The notes: a model not told the origin generated them from the letters alone. Positions 24,346-36,376 are shown, counted from the first letter of the stretch. The stretch is DNA of 64,000 bases from Lota lota (GCA_026745465.1 JACYXH010000359.1:687501-751500); one strand, 5' to 3'. Program-made: numbers and translations.

Positions 24346-24885
24346 TGGGTTTCAGCTGGGGATTCTCCCCAGCTTCAATTGGGTGTTGGGGGTATGTGGG
24401 AGTGTGGGAGTGTGTGTGGATGGTGGCTGGTTTAAGCAGCCTCACCTGGCCTGAGTCAGACTGATTGGACTCTGGGGCTGGGTGGGGCTGCACACCTGTT
24501 GCACATTGAGCAATCAGTGTGCACAGGTTAAACCAGCCACCACCACACACACTCAGGGAGAGCTCTCCGGCATGGCAGCACAAGCTGCATGCCTCATTCT
24601 ATGCAACCTTTACAATGTGGGAAGTGGGAAAAGCCACCTAGGTGATGTGTAGTAAATGGGACTTTGCTACAGTGACATTTACAGTAAATCTGGCTGAGCA
24701 GAGGTCTGTGTCTCTCTCTGTCTGTGTGTGCGCGTGTATGTATGTGTGTGCGTGTGCGCGTGTGTGTGTGAGAGGGTGAGGAAGGGATAGGGCGATATTC
24801 ATGTGTGCCCGTGTGATGTGGCTCTTTGCAGTAACACGGGAAAAAAAATTGGCTCTTAGTCTGACTGGTTGGCCACCCCTGGTTT
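24345..24885. repeat. Short inverted repeat and hAT-type 3' end
   Basis: ggtggctggttta (24421-24433) and taaaccagccacc (24529-24541) are inverted copies bounding a ~120 bp segment. Beyond it, 24600-24882 looks like the 3' part of a non-autonomous hAT, ending 'ggttggccacccctg'. An imperfect GTGCG-rich tract lies at 24720-24775. Confidence 0.5.
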
Positions 24886-25334
24886 AACGTTTCAGGATGG
24901 GACAATTATAACAGATCCAGTGGAGATGAGGAGCCATGCAGTGGGGTTTTATACAGACCTCTATGGAGAAGGTGATTGTGATCCACAGTGTGCTGCAGCT
25001 CTGCTGAAAGACATGCCACAACTGACTACAACTGAAAAGGCTGGATTAGATCATGGCCTCACACTGGAAGAGCTTACCACGGCTGCTGGACAACTGGCCT
25101 CTGGGCGTGCTCCAGGGATTGATGGTCTCTCAGTAGATCTTTTGTAACATTTCTGAGCTCTAATAGGACCTGACCTACATGGGGTTCTCCTTGAGTCCCA
25201 TCGGGAGGGCTCACTTCCAACCTCCTGTCGAAGGGTGGTTTTATTACTCCTTCCAAAAAAAAGGAGATTTGGCCCAAATCAAGAACTGGAGGCCTGTTGC
25301 ATTGCTCTGTGCGGACTATAAGATTGTTTGGATT

Positions 25335-26028
25335 CTTTGTTATTTAGCCCTCCGAAAAGGATCACCAGGGAGCACACAATCTCATCACCCGTGTTTTGTC
25401 CGTAATTTTATTTTAAATCAAATGACCACAGGTCATAAACCTGAAATACAACAAACAAATAATGACAATATATTATTCAAATATATAATATAATAATAAT
25501 GAAAATCAAATAAGCCTGCAACACCATCAAAATGTGGCAAATCTGGCTTAAACAACATTGACTAAATCACCCAGAATGCCTAGCGCCAGAGGAGCATGCG
25601 CACAGTGACTCTGCAGTCACTGGTTGCTATGGACGCTGTCACAGGACATAGAACCCATGCCACCACATGCCTGAGCTACCGCACCCAGCGAGCTACAAGT
25701 TACTCTCGGCCAACTAACACCGACACAGTGAGGTACTCAAACATATAAGTGACTTAAACATTAATGCTAGACTGTGTGAGTAGTTTGCAGTTACATACCA
25801 ACGGGCTGTGCTGCTGATGATTGTCTGCGGTGAAATGATTACCAGGTGCCATAATTTAAGTCTCTAGTGAAGCTGCGCATGCGCATATAACGTAACATAT
25901 CTGAGCATCTAAGAAACTTAAAGAAATCACTCGTTCCCCATTTAATTTAACACAGACCCATTTGCTTCTCTTTTTATCTATATTTCTATATTCTTATTTA
26001 TATATTTTCTCTCAATACCAGGGCTGCA
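25335..26028. other. Unidentified segment interrupting the LINE
   Basis: About 700 bp between the RT fragment ending DYKI and the one beginning near AYADDI. The sequence does not fit the LINE. I could not find terminal repeats or an ORF of note. It could be an insertion combined with loss of the RT palm, or unrelated sequence. Confidence 0.4.
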
Positions 26029-27294
26029 AAACAGTTCCCCTTTAAAAATCACTGCTTATGCAGATGACATCACCATTTTTATTAAGACCCAGGAAGATGT
26101 CAAGGTAGTGGAAGCTAGGGCTATGGATTGTATGAAAAGGCCTCATCAGCTAAGGTAAACTGGTATTGAAGCTTTGCTTAGTGGACCATGGGGAGAAGGG
26201 GCAGTTCCCAGATTGCCTGGAAATTCACAATGGGATAAGAGGGACATGAAATTCTTGGGGAGTTTTTGTGAGCACTGAGGAATTAAAAAAACTAAACTGG
26301 GAGGGTGTAGAGGAAAAGGTGTGTGCAAAGTTGTCCAAGTGGAAACGGGTGCTGCCGCTGTTGTCATATAGGGGAACAGTGTTGGTGGCCAATCATTTGG
26401 TCGCCCCAACCCTACGGCACAGACTTGTTGTATTGCAACCACCAAGAAGGTTGGTGGAGAGTGTCCACCGGACAATTGTGGTTTTATTTAGGTCTGGACA
26501 GCACTGGATATGAGCTGCTGCTTTGTTCTTACCTGTTGAGGAGGGGGGACAGGGCCTTATAGACATTCCCTCAAAGATAATGGCATTCAGACTTGAAGCA
26601 GCACAGAGCCTCTTGTATGACTGTGGACACTGTTAGTTGGAGACAGCAGAACTGCTGCTGAGAAAAGCAGGCCACCTTGGTTACAGCAAGCAGTTATTTT
26701 TGTGTAGCCTTGGTGAAACTGACCTAACCGGGCTAACACCTTTTTATGGATCAATACTGCAGGCCTGGCAGGTGTTCCGGGCGATGAGAGATCCGAATGA
26801 AACGCCTGGAATGTGGCTGCTTGAGAGGAGCCAATTTTCTATAACAGTTTTTTAGAATCACAGACTCTGTCCTTAGCCAGCCTACGATCTGCTCTGTGGG
26901 AAGATGGATCCGTAAAGGTAGGTCACCTACTCAAAATGATTCATCAGCTACCAACCTAGGACAAATGGCCAACATCGGATCCAGACTTCGGGCAAGGATT
27001 GTTCAAGAGGTCTGTGCATCCCTGTCAGAGCCTCAAAGAACGTTTGCTGAAAACCAAACTCACTCTGAGCAGTGGACTGATGAAGGGTAGTACCGTGTTC
27101 CCTCACAGACTGTTTCTGCAGCTGTTGGGAAGTGGCAGGAGGGAGAGAACCAACTCCTCTCCTTTGAAACCCCACTGCTGGGAGACTTTCAAAACATTGG
27201 GAAGAAAGAGGTATATCATGTTTGTGGATAGGTCTTGCACTGGGTGGGGATTAAGGTGTTGAGGTGGATAGGGCTATTTGGTCCAGACTCTTCT

Positions 27295-27755
27295 TGTTAA
27301 GGATACGGAACTAGGACCCAAACGCAAGACACGGAGACGAGAAGGGAGCGGGTTGAAAGGGGATTTATTTACACTCAGGCAAGGGCAAGGCAGGCGGGTA
27401 GTCAAGCACGGGAGCCGGCACAGGAACAGGAACGGGAGTGGAACCCGAAACAGGAACGGGAGCGGAACCCGTAATGGAAACAAGAACGGGAGTGGGACCC
27501 GTAAACAGGAACTCTAAAAGGCGGGGACGTAGTTACTGCGTGAGAGCAAACTAACGAACTAGCACTGGCTCTGTGGGGAGCCAGTGCTAAAATACTGTGG
27601 TGGGTGATTGGCTGATTGCCGGCAGGAGTGTGTGGACAGAGGGAGTGCACGTGGTGGTTAATTGACGACGGGAGGTAAACAAAAGCACATGGTGTAGTGA
27701 GGCTGGGTGCCACTAGATGGTGGCAGCGGACGGAACGGGAGAGGGTCACGTTACA
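27295..27755 (-). repeat. 3' LTR (minus orientation) of the non-autonomous element
   Basis: 461 bp, TG...CA ends, containing a degenerate (GGAACGGGAGC)-like repeat at about 27410-27510. In the unique parts it differs from the other LTR at only a few bases (for example gtggttaattg versus gtggttcattg). Confidence 0.9.
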
Positions 27756-27919
27756 GTACCCCCCCCTCTACGGACGCCTCCAGGCGTACGCACGACGGGG
27801 GAGGGTGCTGGCGGTGGGAATCCCGGGTTAGGGAGGGGTCTAGGGAGCGACTCCGAGAAAAACAGGATCGCTCCCCAGGTCCGTAGCCCTCCCAGCCTAC
27901 CGGATACTGGTTTCGTCGG

Positions 27920-28760
27920 CCGCGACGACGCACATCCAGGAGGCGTCTGACCGAGTACGCCGGAATGTTGTCGATCAACCGGGGAGGAGGCGGCGCCGGG
28001 GACGGAGGAGACAGCGGACTGGGGCTTTCTCCCGGCGGAAAGCTGTGGGGCCGGTGGCCGGCGCTTGCATTTCTGGTGTTGGGAGCGGGCGGACGCACGT
28101 CGTTGACTGCGACGACGCACTACAAGGAGGCGTCTACTAGGGTACTCCGGGATGCTGTCAATCACCCGGGGAAGAGGCGGAGCCGGGGACGGAGGAGACA
28201 GCGGACTAGGGGACCGGGGCTTTCTCCCGGCGGAGAACTGCGGGGCCGGTAGCCGGCGCTTTGACCAGGAGGCCGCTGGGGCTTGGGCCCAGGAGGCAAC
28301 TGCTGCCGAGGCTGGGCCTCAGGGCCAGGAGGCAAATGCTGCTGGGGCTGGGGCTCAGGAGGCAACTGCTGCTGGGGCTCAGGGTCAGGAGGCAACTGCT
28401 GCTGGGGCTCAGGGTCAGGAGGCAACTGCTGCTGGGGCTCAGGGCCAGGAGGCCGCTGGGGCTTGGGACTAAGAGGCAACTGCTGCTGGGGCTCAGGACC
28501 AGGAGGACACTGGGGCTTGGGACTAAGAGGCAACTGCTGCTGGGGCTCAGGACCAAGAGGCAACTGCTGCTGGGGCTCAGGACCAGGAGGACGCTGGGGC
28601 TTGGGACCAGGAGGCAACTGCTGTTGGGGCTCAGGGCCAGGTGGCAACTGCTGCTGAGGCTCAGGGCCAGGAGGCCGCTGGGGTTTGGGCCTTTTCCCGG
28701 GGGAGTACAGCGGAACCGGTAGCCGGCGCTTGCGGCCAGGAGGCCGCTGGGGCTTGGGCC
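27920..28760. repeat. Internal tandem repeats of the LTR element
   Basis: A ~175 bp block (27920-28073) recurs at 28110-28260 and partly at 28690-28735. Between and beyond lie many copies of ctgctgctggggctcaggnccaggaggca-like units, continuing with variants to about 29240. Confidence 0.85.
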
Positions 28761-29474
28761 CAGGAGGCAACTGCTGCTGGCGCTGGGACTCAGGGCCAGG
28801 AGGCAACTGCTGCTGGGGCTTGGAACCCGGAGACCACAGCTGCTGGGGCTTGGAGCCCGGAGACCACAGCTGCTGGGGCTGGGAGCCCGGAGACCACAGC
28901 TGCTGGGGCTGGGGCTTGGAGTCCGGAGTCCACAGCTGTGGGGGATGGGGCTTAGAGCCACGAGACCACAGCTGCTGGGGCTGTGGCTTGGAGACCATTC
29001 CTGCTGGGGTTTGGGGCCAGGAGACCACGGTTGCAGCGGGGCTGATGGCCACGAGGCTGCTGCTGCAGCGAGGCCTGGTGGCCACGAGGCTGCTGCTGCA
29101 GGGGGGGCTGGTGGCCGCGAGGCTGCTGTTGCAGCGGGGGCTGGTGGCCACGAGACTGCCGCTGCAGCGGGAGTTGGTGGCCACGAGGCTGCGGCTTCAG
29201 TGGGGGCTGGTGGCCACGGGGCTGCTGCTGCTGCAGGGGGGGGCTGGTGCTGGGGGGAAAAAGGACCGAGGTGGTGAAGGCGGCGGAGAAGCGGGGAAGA
29301 GAGAGAGAGAGAAGCCGAGGACGAGCGGAGTCCGCGCTCGTTGCAAGCCGCCCCAAGCTTCTGGATGAGAGACGACGTCTCCCGCAGAAGCTGGTCATTA
29401 GAGGCAAACGAGACAACAGATATTCCCAGGCGGGAATAAACCTGGCGTAAGGAATCCATGTCTGCTGGGTCCAT
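28206..29474 (-). CDS. Gag-like N-terminus fused to a Pro/Gln/Ser-rich repeat region
   Basis: The ATG at 29474 lies only 17 bp inside the 5' LTR boundary and starts MDPADMDSLRQVYSRLGISV. This resembles the short N-terminal segment of fish gypsy Gag proteins. After about 65 residues the frame turns into long low-complexity repeats. This frame has (SPSSSCLL)-type units and a -1 neighbour (28162-29184) has (PGPEPQQQLP)-type units, so the repeat is open in more than one frame. There is no CCHC knuckle, protease or polymerase. The product, if made, may only supply RNA packaging or be irrelevant; the element would need proteins from a full-length relative. Confidence 0.6.
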   Translation of the reverse strand: MDPADMDSLRQVYSRLGISVVSFASNDQLLRETSSLIQKLGAACNERGLRSSSASLSLSSPLLRRLHHLGPFSPQHQPPPAAAAAPWPPAPTEAAASWPPTPAAAAVSWPPAPAATAASRPPAPPAAAASWPPGLAAAAASWPSAPLQPWSPGPKPQQEWSPSHSPSSCGLVALSPIPHSCGLRTPSPSPSSCGLRAPSPSSCGLRAPSPSSCGLRVPSPSSSCLLALSPSASSSCLLGPSPSGLLAASAGYRFRCTPPGKGPNPSGLLALSLSSSCHLALSPNSSCLLVPSPSVLLVLSPSSSCLLVLSPSSSCLLVPSPSVLLVLSPSSSCLLVPSPSGLLALSPSSSCLLTLSPSSSCLLTLSPSSSCLLSPSPSSICLLALRPSLGSSCLLGPSPSGLLVKAPATGPAVLRREKAPVP

Positions 29475-29490
29475 CTTGGCTAGTTCGTTC

Positions 29491-30207
29491 TGTAAAGGAT
29501 ACGGAACTAGGACCCAAACGCAAGACACGGAGACGAGAAGGGAGCGGGTTGAAAGGGGATTTATTTACACTCAGGCAAGGGCAAGGCAGGCGGGTAGTCA
29601 AGCAGGCAGTCGGCAGGCGGGGAGTCAGGCAGGCAGAGGGACGTAGGCAGGCGGGTAGTCGAGCAGGCAGTAGGCAGGCGGGGAGTCAGGCAGGCAGAGG
29701 GACGTAGGCAGGCAGAGGGACGTAGGCAGGCAGAGGGACGTAGGCAGGCGAGGTTCGGCAACGAGGAAGGCAAGCAGGCAGGCAGGGACTAGGCAACAGG
29801 AACGGGAGCGAATCACACTGGGAACAGGAACGGGAACGGGAGCCGGAACAGGAACGGGAGTGGAACCCAGAACAGGAACAGGAACGGGAGCAGGAACGGG
29901 AGCAGGAACGGGAGCGGAACCCGTAATGGGAACAAGAACGGGAGTGGGAGCCGTAAACAGGAACTCTAAAAGGCGGGGACGTAGTTACTGCGTGAGAGCA
30001 AACTAACGAACTAGCACTGGCTCTGTGGGGAGCCAGTGCTAAAATACTGTGGTGGGTGATTGGCTGATTGCCGGCAGGAGTGTGTGGACAGAGGGAGTGC
30101 ACGTGGTGGTTCATTGACGACGGGAGGTAAACAAAAGCACATGGTGTAGTGAGGCTGGGTGCCACTAGATGGTGGCAGCGGACGGAACGGGAGAGGGTCA
30201 CGTTACA
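29491..30207 (-). repeat. 5' LTR (minus orientation), enlarged by a minisatellite
   Basis: 717 bp. The ~250 bp excess over its partner is made of aggcaggcagagggacgt-type units (about 29590-29790) and additional ggaacgggagc-type units (29810-29930). The outer flanks are identical in plan to the 3' LTR. Confidence 0.9.
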
Positions 30208-30720
30208 CTTCTCCGAAAGGCTGCTGGCGGTCCCAGTACAAGCCAACCGTTGAGAAACGGACAGGTGACTTCCAGTGGAGGATAGTGCATGGTTTAATAG
30301 TTACAACCAGAGACACATTGCACACCTAGATCCTAGCATTGGGGAGGGCTGTGTTTTTTGTGCACAGGCTGAATTGTGGCACATTTATTTGTTGAGTGCA
30401 ATATAGGTCAGTTGGATTATTCAGGGTGTTACGGTCATGGTTCCGGGGATTTGGTGAATGTTTCTCTTATTAATTGTTTGTTTTTGGCCCAAAATACTCT
30501 GCAAAAATAAAGCTTGTGGATACAATAATTAACTACATTTTCAGGAACAGCTAAAATGGCCATTTGGCCAACAAGAAAAAACAAGATGCAGGGCAGCAGA
30601 TCTGGTTCAGGTCCTGAAAGAACTAGTGGTAGCTCGGTTAAGGGTGGGGCATGCGTATTACAGACTGGTTGGTAAGATGGATGTTTTTAGATGGATGAGT
30701 GTTATGTACAATGCAAAAAA

Positions 30721-31815
30721 TAATTTTTAATTAACAATTCTCTCCCTCTCACAACAATTATTTGTTTCTCCTCTCTGCTGTCGGAAATCAAAACGAAAGG
30801 AAAGGGCACTAATGAAAAATAAATAATAAATGAATAAAAATAAAGGACGTGTTAAGATCCGAGTCATACTGTGGTCATAATCAATAATCAATTCTTCCTT
30901 ACAAGAAAATGATGTATTCATTTATGCATTGTATTGGTTTTAACCATTTCTCTGATATACTCGAGGCTGTTTTAATTTTTAACAAACAATTCAACGTGTT
31001 GCAAACCAACTGTCATTTCACAGCTTAACCATTCGGGCCCAATTTGTCGGCCATCTTGTGCCAAGGGGGAAGTTAAAACGTAGACTCTCACCGTGGAGCT
31101 TTTTCTCTGTACAAGCTGTAACATTTCCCAGACCGAAAATCATGGGTCACTGAGGGCAGAGACTATCCCTTTAACAGAGAGACTAACCCCACAACAGCCC
31201 TTTAAAAAGGCCAGTGGGTCTCTGCTGTCTCTTTATGAGCCTCGATGGTTCAACGCTTTGATGGCCAACTGAGAGGTTTGCTTTCTGAAGGTTGAGAATG
31301 TCAAAGCGTTGCCTGTTCCAACACATTGATTAAGAAATGTCTGATCAGATGGTTTTTACATTGTAGGCCTACAGCGCCAAGGAAAAATTAACATCTTACT
31401 CAAATAGTCACATATCTAACTCCAATACCCCCAATGCCGAGCCACCAATGGTCCTGTTGGTTATATTTCAGTGGTCAATATCCAAAATTGTCTAATCTTG
31501 AAGACCTACTTCCGGCACAGCTTTGTGCAAATCATAAGACTAAATCTAAATGCATTTACCACATACGACTTACGATGAATTATAACAACATTTCAGATAT
31601 TTTGACACAATAATACAAAAATAAATCAATGAATGAAACACACAAACCACCAAATATAGCACAGAGCTGTCGTGATGACCCAATGACTTCATGCCCCCGC
31701 CACCCACCCCACCATGATTCACTACTTCAACCAGCCCTCAGACACACTGCAAAGCTCACTGCTCCACTCATCCAGGACCTGACTACAGCAGCTGATGTCA
31801 TCACTCCTCACCATT
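30721..31815. other. No gene recognised
   Basis: AT-rich sequence. No supported feature. Confidence 0.35.
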
Positions 31816-31819
31816 ACTG

Positions 31820-32035
31820 TCAGGAAAGTCTCATAGTTAGGTTGTTTGACTCCCAGCTGAAAGGTGCTGGGTTTGAATCTCAATGCCCTCAGTCTACCTG
31901 TAGGCGTACCTGAGCAACATGCCCTAACGCCTCCCTGCTCATTCATGATATGCTTCTAAAAATAATACCTCACCATAAGTCACTTTGGATAAAGGCGTCT
32001 GCTAAGTTACCAAATGGTCATAAAAATAGTAAGAA
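31820..32035 (+). repeat. tRNA-derived SINE
   Basis: A tRNA-like head with a B-box-like phrase (gggtttgaatc, about 31869-31879) is followed by 'cctgagcaacatgccc'. The tail 'gtcactttggataaaggcg' precedes a weak A/T-rich end. This is the most complete of the SINE copies in the window. Confidence 0.7.
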
Positions 32036-32039
32036 ATGC

Positions 32040-32830
<791 letters not shown>

Positions 32831-33524
32831 TGCCAGGAGGGCAGGTGGGAGTGGACAGGATTAGGGAGGACAGGGGGACAGGGCTGGGGGCCAGAACTGT
32901 GCCCTGTATGGGTTTGTGTGTGTGAGCATGTGAAGGTCAAACACACACACACACACCCAAAAGACGCAAAATCCAATCCATGATTCTCAACCATCTGGAA
33001 ACGCAAGCGTGCGTGCTTGCGTTTGTTTGCATGTGAGTGTGAGTGCACATGAGGTAACACGTTGGTCTGTTGTGAGATGACACAGCGAACACTATCTCAT
33101 TCACATCCTCAGCTTTCATAGCAAGCCTGTTTCCTGGAATCACCACAAAGCCTGCACATGGAGCCACATGCTTCAGGCATCCACCGTATGAAAGGCCTGT
33201 ACACCTCATGCAATACACACAGTACACAGCCATCCAAATGTTCTGTCGTACCTGAATGTGTATATTTAAATGTATTACAAGGTATTCAATAATATCTAAC
33301 AAATATTATGGTTTAGAAGCAATAAAAAACTCATGCACTGATTTTTGCATGTTTTCTTTGATGATGGGATGTAGAGTCATGTGTACTCCACTCATGGTTT
33401 CTCTGTTTGGCCACAAGAGGGCAGCCTGGGCTGAGGCAAATGAAAATTACCCGGATATATTGAAGAAAACTCCATTGAAAAGGAAAGGTGCGGGGTTGGG
33501 CGGGAGGGGGTGTACATTAAGGAT

Positions 33525-33715
33525 AGCATTGTGTCTAGGGTGGTCATCTCCCAGCCAAAAGGTGCTGGTTCATCCTGAATCCCTAATGTTCACAGCCTAA
33601 CCTGTAAGCATCCTTGAGCAAGATGGCCCTCACCCCTACCTGCTTCTTAATGACATCTCAATTCACTGAACACCATGCAGATGCAAAAAAAGACTAAATA
33701 AAGGTAAATGGACAG
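33525..33715 (+). repeat. tRNA-derived SINE fragment
   Basis: 'tgtctagggtggtcatctcc', then 'ccttgagcaagatggccc', parallel to the SINE at 31820. The 3' tail is degraded. Confidence 0.6.
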
Positions 33716-34379
33716 AAAAGCGCAACATGTTACAGGTGTCCCCCTGGCGAGTAAAGCAGGTTAATGTTTCTCAGTGTGCTAATAATTTGTCACCAGTGTG
33801 TGGCAGTGTGTTGTTTATTTCTATTTAAGGGAGGATGGGCGGTCCTCCAACAGCACTTATAATGTGTGTGCTGACTTAGAGTACATGACCTGAGTCTGTG
33901 TATCCGGCCATCCAGCCATGAAGGGAGAGACATTTAACCCACACACAGACAGACACAGGTTCTCAAACTATTTTTACTAATGTACATCATTTTTCAGCCA
34001 AGTGCCCCTTTCACCTCCACAAAACATCAGAACATTGGAATGACCATTAATAATATATATGTGAATATTATTTGGTGTAAACATGAACATTAAATGTCTG
34101 TCGCAAATACATGGCTTTACTTAATTTATGATTTTTGTCATTCATTGGAATAATTCAACAAACTTGTATTCATTAAGATTTACTTCATTCATTACGGTGG
34201 TATTCAGATTCAACACATTATTTGATTATTATTTTGTTATGTTCCTTGTACCCCCTGCAATCCTTAAAGTAGCCCCAGGGGTACCCCCATTTGAGAGACA
34301 TTGTCCTCGAACACAGAAACAGTTACAACTAATTCAACATATGCTCATTATGTAGTCGTTGATCTTGTGTCCCAAGCAA

Positions 34380-34520
34380 CAGTGAATACCGTTGTTAAGA
34401 AACAGGTAAGGGCTTTAGGTAGTCAAGGTTTCTTCCAGATTCGGTGCAGACATTGGGGATTAACCCAAGAACCTCTCAGGCTGGAGGTCAAACCCTCTAG
34501 CCACTACAATATCCTCCACA
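34380..34520 (-). repeat. tRNA-derived SINE fragment
   Basis: The reverse complement reads 'tgtagtggctagagggtttg' followed by 'gggttaatccccaatgtc', like the other SINEs. Truncated. Confidence 0.55.
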
Positions 34521-34617
34521 AGCACACAAATTCATGGATTGATATTCAAAATTAAAACTTGATATCCTTGTGGTTCTCAACATCAGACAAGAGCACAATA
34601 GGTAATAGGTAGTGTAG

Positions 34618-34619
<2 letters not shown>

Positions 34620-34701
<82 letters not shown>

Positions 34702-34788
34702 TTGTAAGTCAGTAGGTGTATGGGCGCCTAGCTAGTGATGCTCTTTGACACAGGTCTGCTAGAAGATTACGTCATTGCTCTCAGCAGC

Positions 34789-34831
<43 letters not shown>
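34620..34831. repeat. Two (GT)n microsatellites
   Basis: Pure GT tracts at 34620-34700 and 34789-34831, separated by ~90 bp of unique sequence. Confidence 0.96.
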
Positions 34832-34832
<1 letters not shown>

Positions 34833-35669
34833 ATGTTGTTCTGTGTGTGTGTCTGCCTAACACAGTATCACTCAGGTCAATGTGTAAGCTTAATTTCCAG
34901 ACTGCTATGATTGAGTGATGTGGGTGAGATAAGAAAAGTAAACTATTACAGCAGAGTGTGTCGAAAGAAATACAGAACAACAAAAAATAAAGAAAAGAAA
35001 CATTGTATAAGAAAGATAACCAGTGTGAGGACCCTACAAAGAGTGCAGCAGCACTATGCAAAGAATAGGTACAAATATTAAAGTAAGGACCCCTTTTCTG
35101 TTGGTAAACAATAATGTTATTTTGTAGGTGGGGCATAAGGTGGAGGCAGAATCCAGAACGAAAATCAAACACCGGCTATTAGTTGTTGTTTTATGTTTAT
35201 CTGAATACTTTCAGCAATGAAACTTGAACTTGAAATCATATTTTCCTTAGATGGTCTTCTACCCTTCCAGTTATTACAAAAGTAAAACAAAATATTGCTA
35301 GTTCTATAGAGCTATGGTTATTGTAAATAGAGCAAATGGCTTTATCTTAACGGCAAACTGCACTTGAATGGCGGAATAAAGTAGCCTAGCATACATCTCA
35401 TATTTGAGAGTGTTTGTTATCCACTAAAGGAGATCTTCTGGATTTTACAGGATTTTTCATTTTAGATCTAAGGGAATAGTGTGGAATATTGTTTTTTTTT
35501 AATTGTCCAGTATTGAGATAAAACACTGCAGCCGTAAACTATGGAATGCCATTTAAGTCATTATCAAATAAATAAATACATAAATATGCATATGAAATAT
35601 TAAATATGCAGAAGAAATAAATTCTCAAATAAATAAAGAAATAAACATGTGTATATATATATATAATTA

Positions 35670-36376
35670 CCGTATTTTCCGCACTATAAGGCGCACTTAA
35701 AAGCCTTTAATTTTCTCAAAAAACGACAAAATGTCAAAATGTTTCAGTATGAAAAACCAATAAAAACTATTTAATAATAATAAAATGTTTCAGTACGACT
35801 GGTAAACTACAAAGCCGCACCGCTTTCAGCATTACGGCTACCGTAGTCAGTAAACACCGGTACTGTGCTTACTCGCAGTCCCACACCACTTGTGTGTGTG
35901 TATAAAGACCCCAAAATGGCACCTTTCAAGAGACACGCTTACGACGCAGAGTTCAAGCTCAAGGCTGTCGGTCACGCAGTAGAATATGGGAATAGAGCAG
36001 CAGCGAGAGAATTCAACATTAATGAATCAATGGTACGGAAGTGGAGGAAGCAAGAAGATGACCTGCGGCAAGTAAAAAAGACTAAACAGAGTTTCCGAGG
36101 GAACAAAGCGAGATGGCCACAGTTAGAGGACAAACTCGAACAGTGGGTTGTTGAACAGAGAGCAAGTAGAAGCGTCTCTACAGTCACTATTCGAATGAAG
36201 GCAACATCGCTAGCAGGGGACATGAACATCGATGAATTTCAAGGCGGTCCTTCTTGGTGCTTTCGTTTTATGAAAAGACCTAATCTCTCAATCAAACGCA
36301 GTCAAACGTTTGACTGCAGTATCTTCTATTCTATGCGCCTTATAATCCGGTGCGCCTTATAGTGCGGAAAATACGG
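35670..36376 (+). mobile_element. pogo-type DNA transposon derivative, 707 bp, with TA target site
   Basis: Perfect terminal inverted repeats, CCGTATTTTCCGCACTATAA followed by GGCGCAC, lie at both ends with TA on each side (35668-35669, 36377-36378). This is the Tc1/mariner-superfamily TA duplication. The only ORF encodes a DNA-binding region and runs into the right end, so the element is an internal-deletion derivative without a DDE catalytic domain. These ends are abundant in fish genomes as MITEs. Confidence 0.93.
35916..36362 (+). CDS. Truncated pogo/Tigger-like transposase, DNA-binding region only
   Basis: 148 codons from ATG 35916 (aaaATGGCA), uninterrupted. Residues about 5-55 form a psq/Brinker-type helix-turn-helix (AYDAEFKLKAVGHAVEYGNR, then AAAREFNINESMVRKWRK). 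Residues about 65-130 resemble the second, CENP-B-type half (WPQLEDKLEQWVVEQRASRS, then GGPSWCFRFMKRPNLSIK). The remaining residues are read from the right terminal repeat. No DDE/DDD catalytic domain follows. Such a protein could still bind the element ends and compete with active transposase. Whether it is transcribed is unknown; the TATA-like tataaag at 35901 is only suggestive. Confidence 0.82.
   Translation: MAPFKRHAYDAEFKLKAVGHAVEYGNRAAAREFNINESMVRKWRKQEDDLRQVKKTKQSFRGNKARWPQLEDKLEQWVVEQRASRSVSTVTIRMKATSLAGDMNIDEFQGGPSWCFRFMKRPNLSIKRSQTFDCSIFYSMRLIIRCAL

Larger units (their letters stand above)
27295..30207 (-). mobile_element. Non-autonomous LTR retrotransposon, complete, 2913 bp
   Basis: Direct repeats TGTTAAGG...GTTACA (27295-27755, 461 bp) and TGTAAAGG...GTTACA (29491-30207, 717 bp) are flanked by CTTCT (27290-27294 and 30208-30212), a 5 bp target duplication. 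Read on the minus strand, the 29491-30207 repeat is the 5' LTR. A polypurine tract, AGAGGGGGGGGTAC, abuts the other LTR at 27756-27769. The interior has one long frame and no protease, RT or integrase. The LTRs match closely outside a minisatellite that makes the 5' LTR longer. It sits in the C-terminal part of the Tx1 LINE, so it is younger than the LINE. Confidence 0.9.
23160..30720 (+). mobile_element. Tx1/L1-type LINE, broken into four segments by insertions
   Basis: Plus-strand pieces of one non-LTR retrotransposon appear in order. An endonuclease fragment at 23167-23420 has VLGGEWNCTVDF and KLDLIDAWR. RT start is at 24886-25330, with the domain entry SGRAPGIDGLSVDLL and the fingers region NWRPVALLCADYKI. 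The RT catalytic motif AYADDI (about 26053-26070) and thumb/connection lie at 26030-27289, with NLxWEG- and WKR-type text. The C-terminal domain (about 30208-30720) includes TGDFQWRIVHG and VARLRVGHAYY in different frames. The middle of the RT is missing. The segments are separated by a hAT relic, an unidentified ~700 bp piece and a complete LTR element. Many frameshifts; long dead. Confidence 0.8.

Noticed and set aside
29470..29490. Primer-binding site of the non-autonomous LTR element
   Set aside because: The sequence after the 5' LTR (GAACGAACTAGCCAAG on the minus strand) does not start with TGG and I could not match it to a tRNA 3' end.
28162..29528. Long Pro/Gln/Ser frames as a host structural protein
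   Set aside because: They lie inside a bounded LTR element, are open in several frames and come from GC-rich tandem units.
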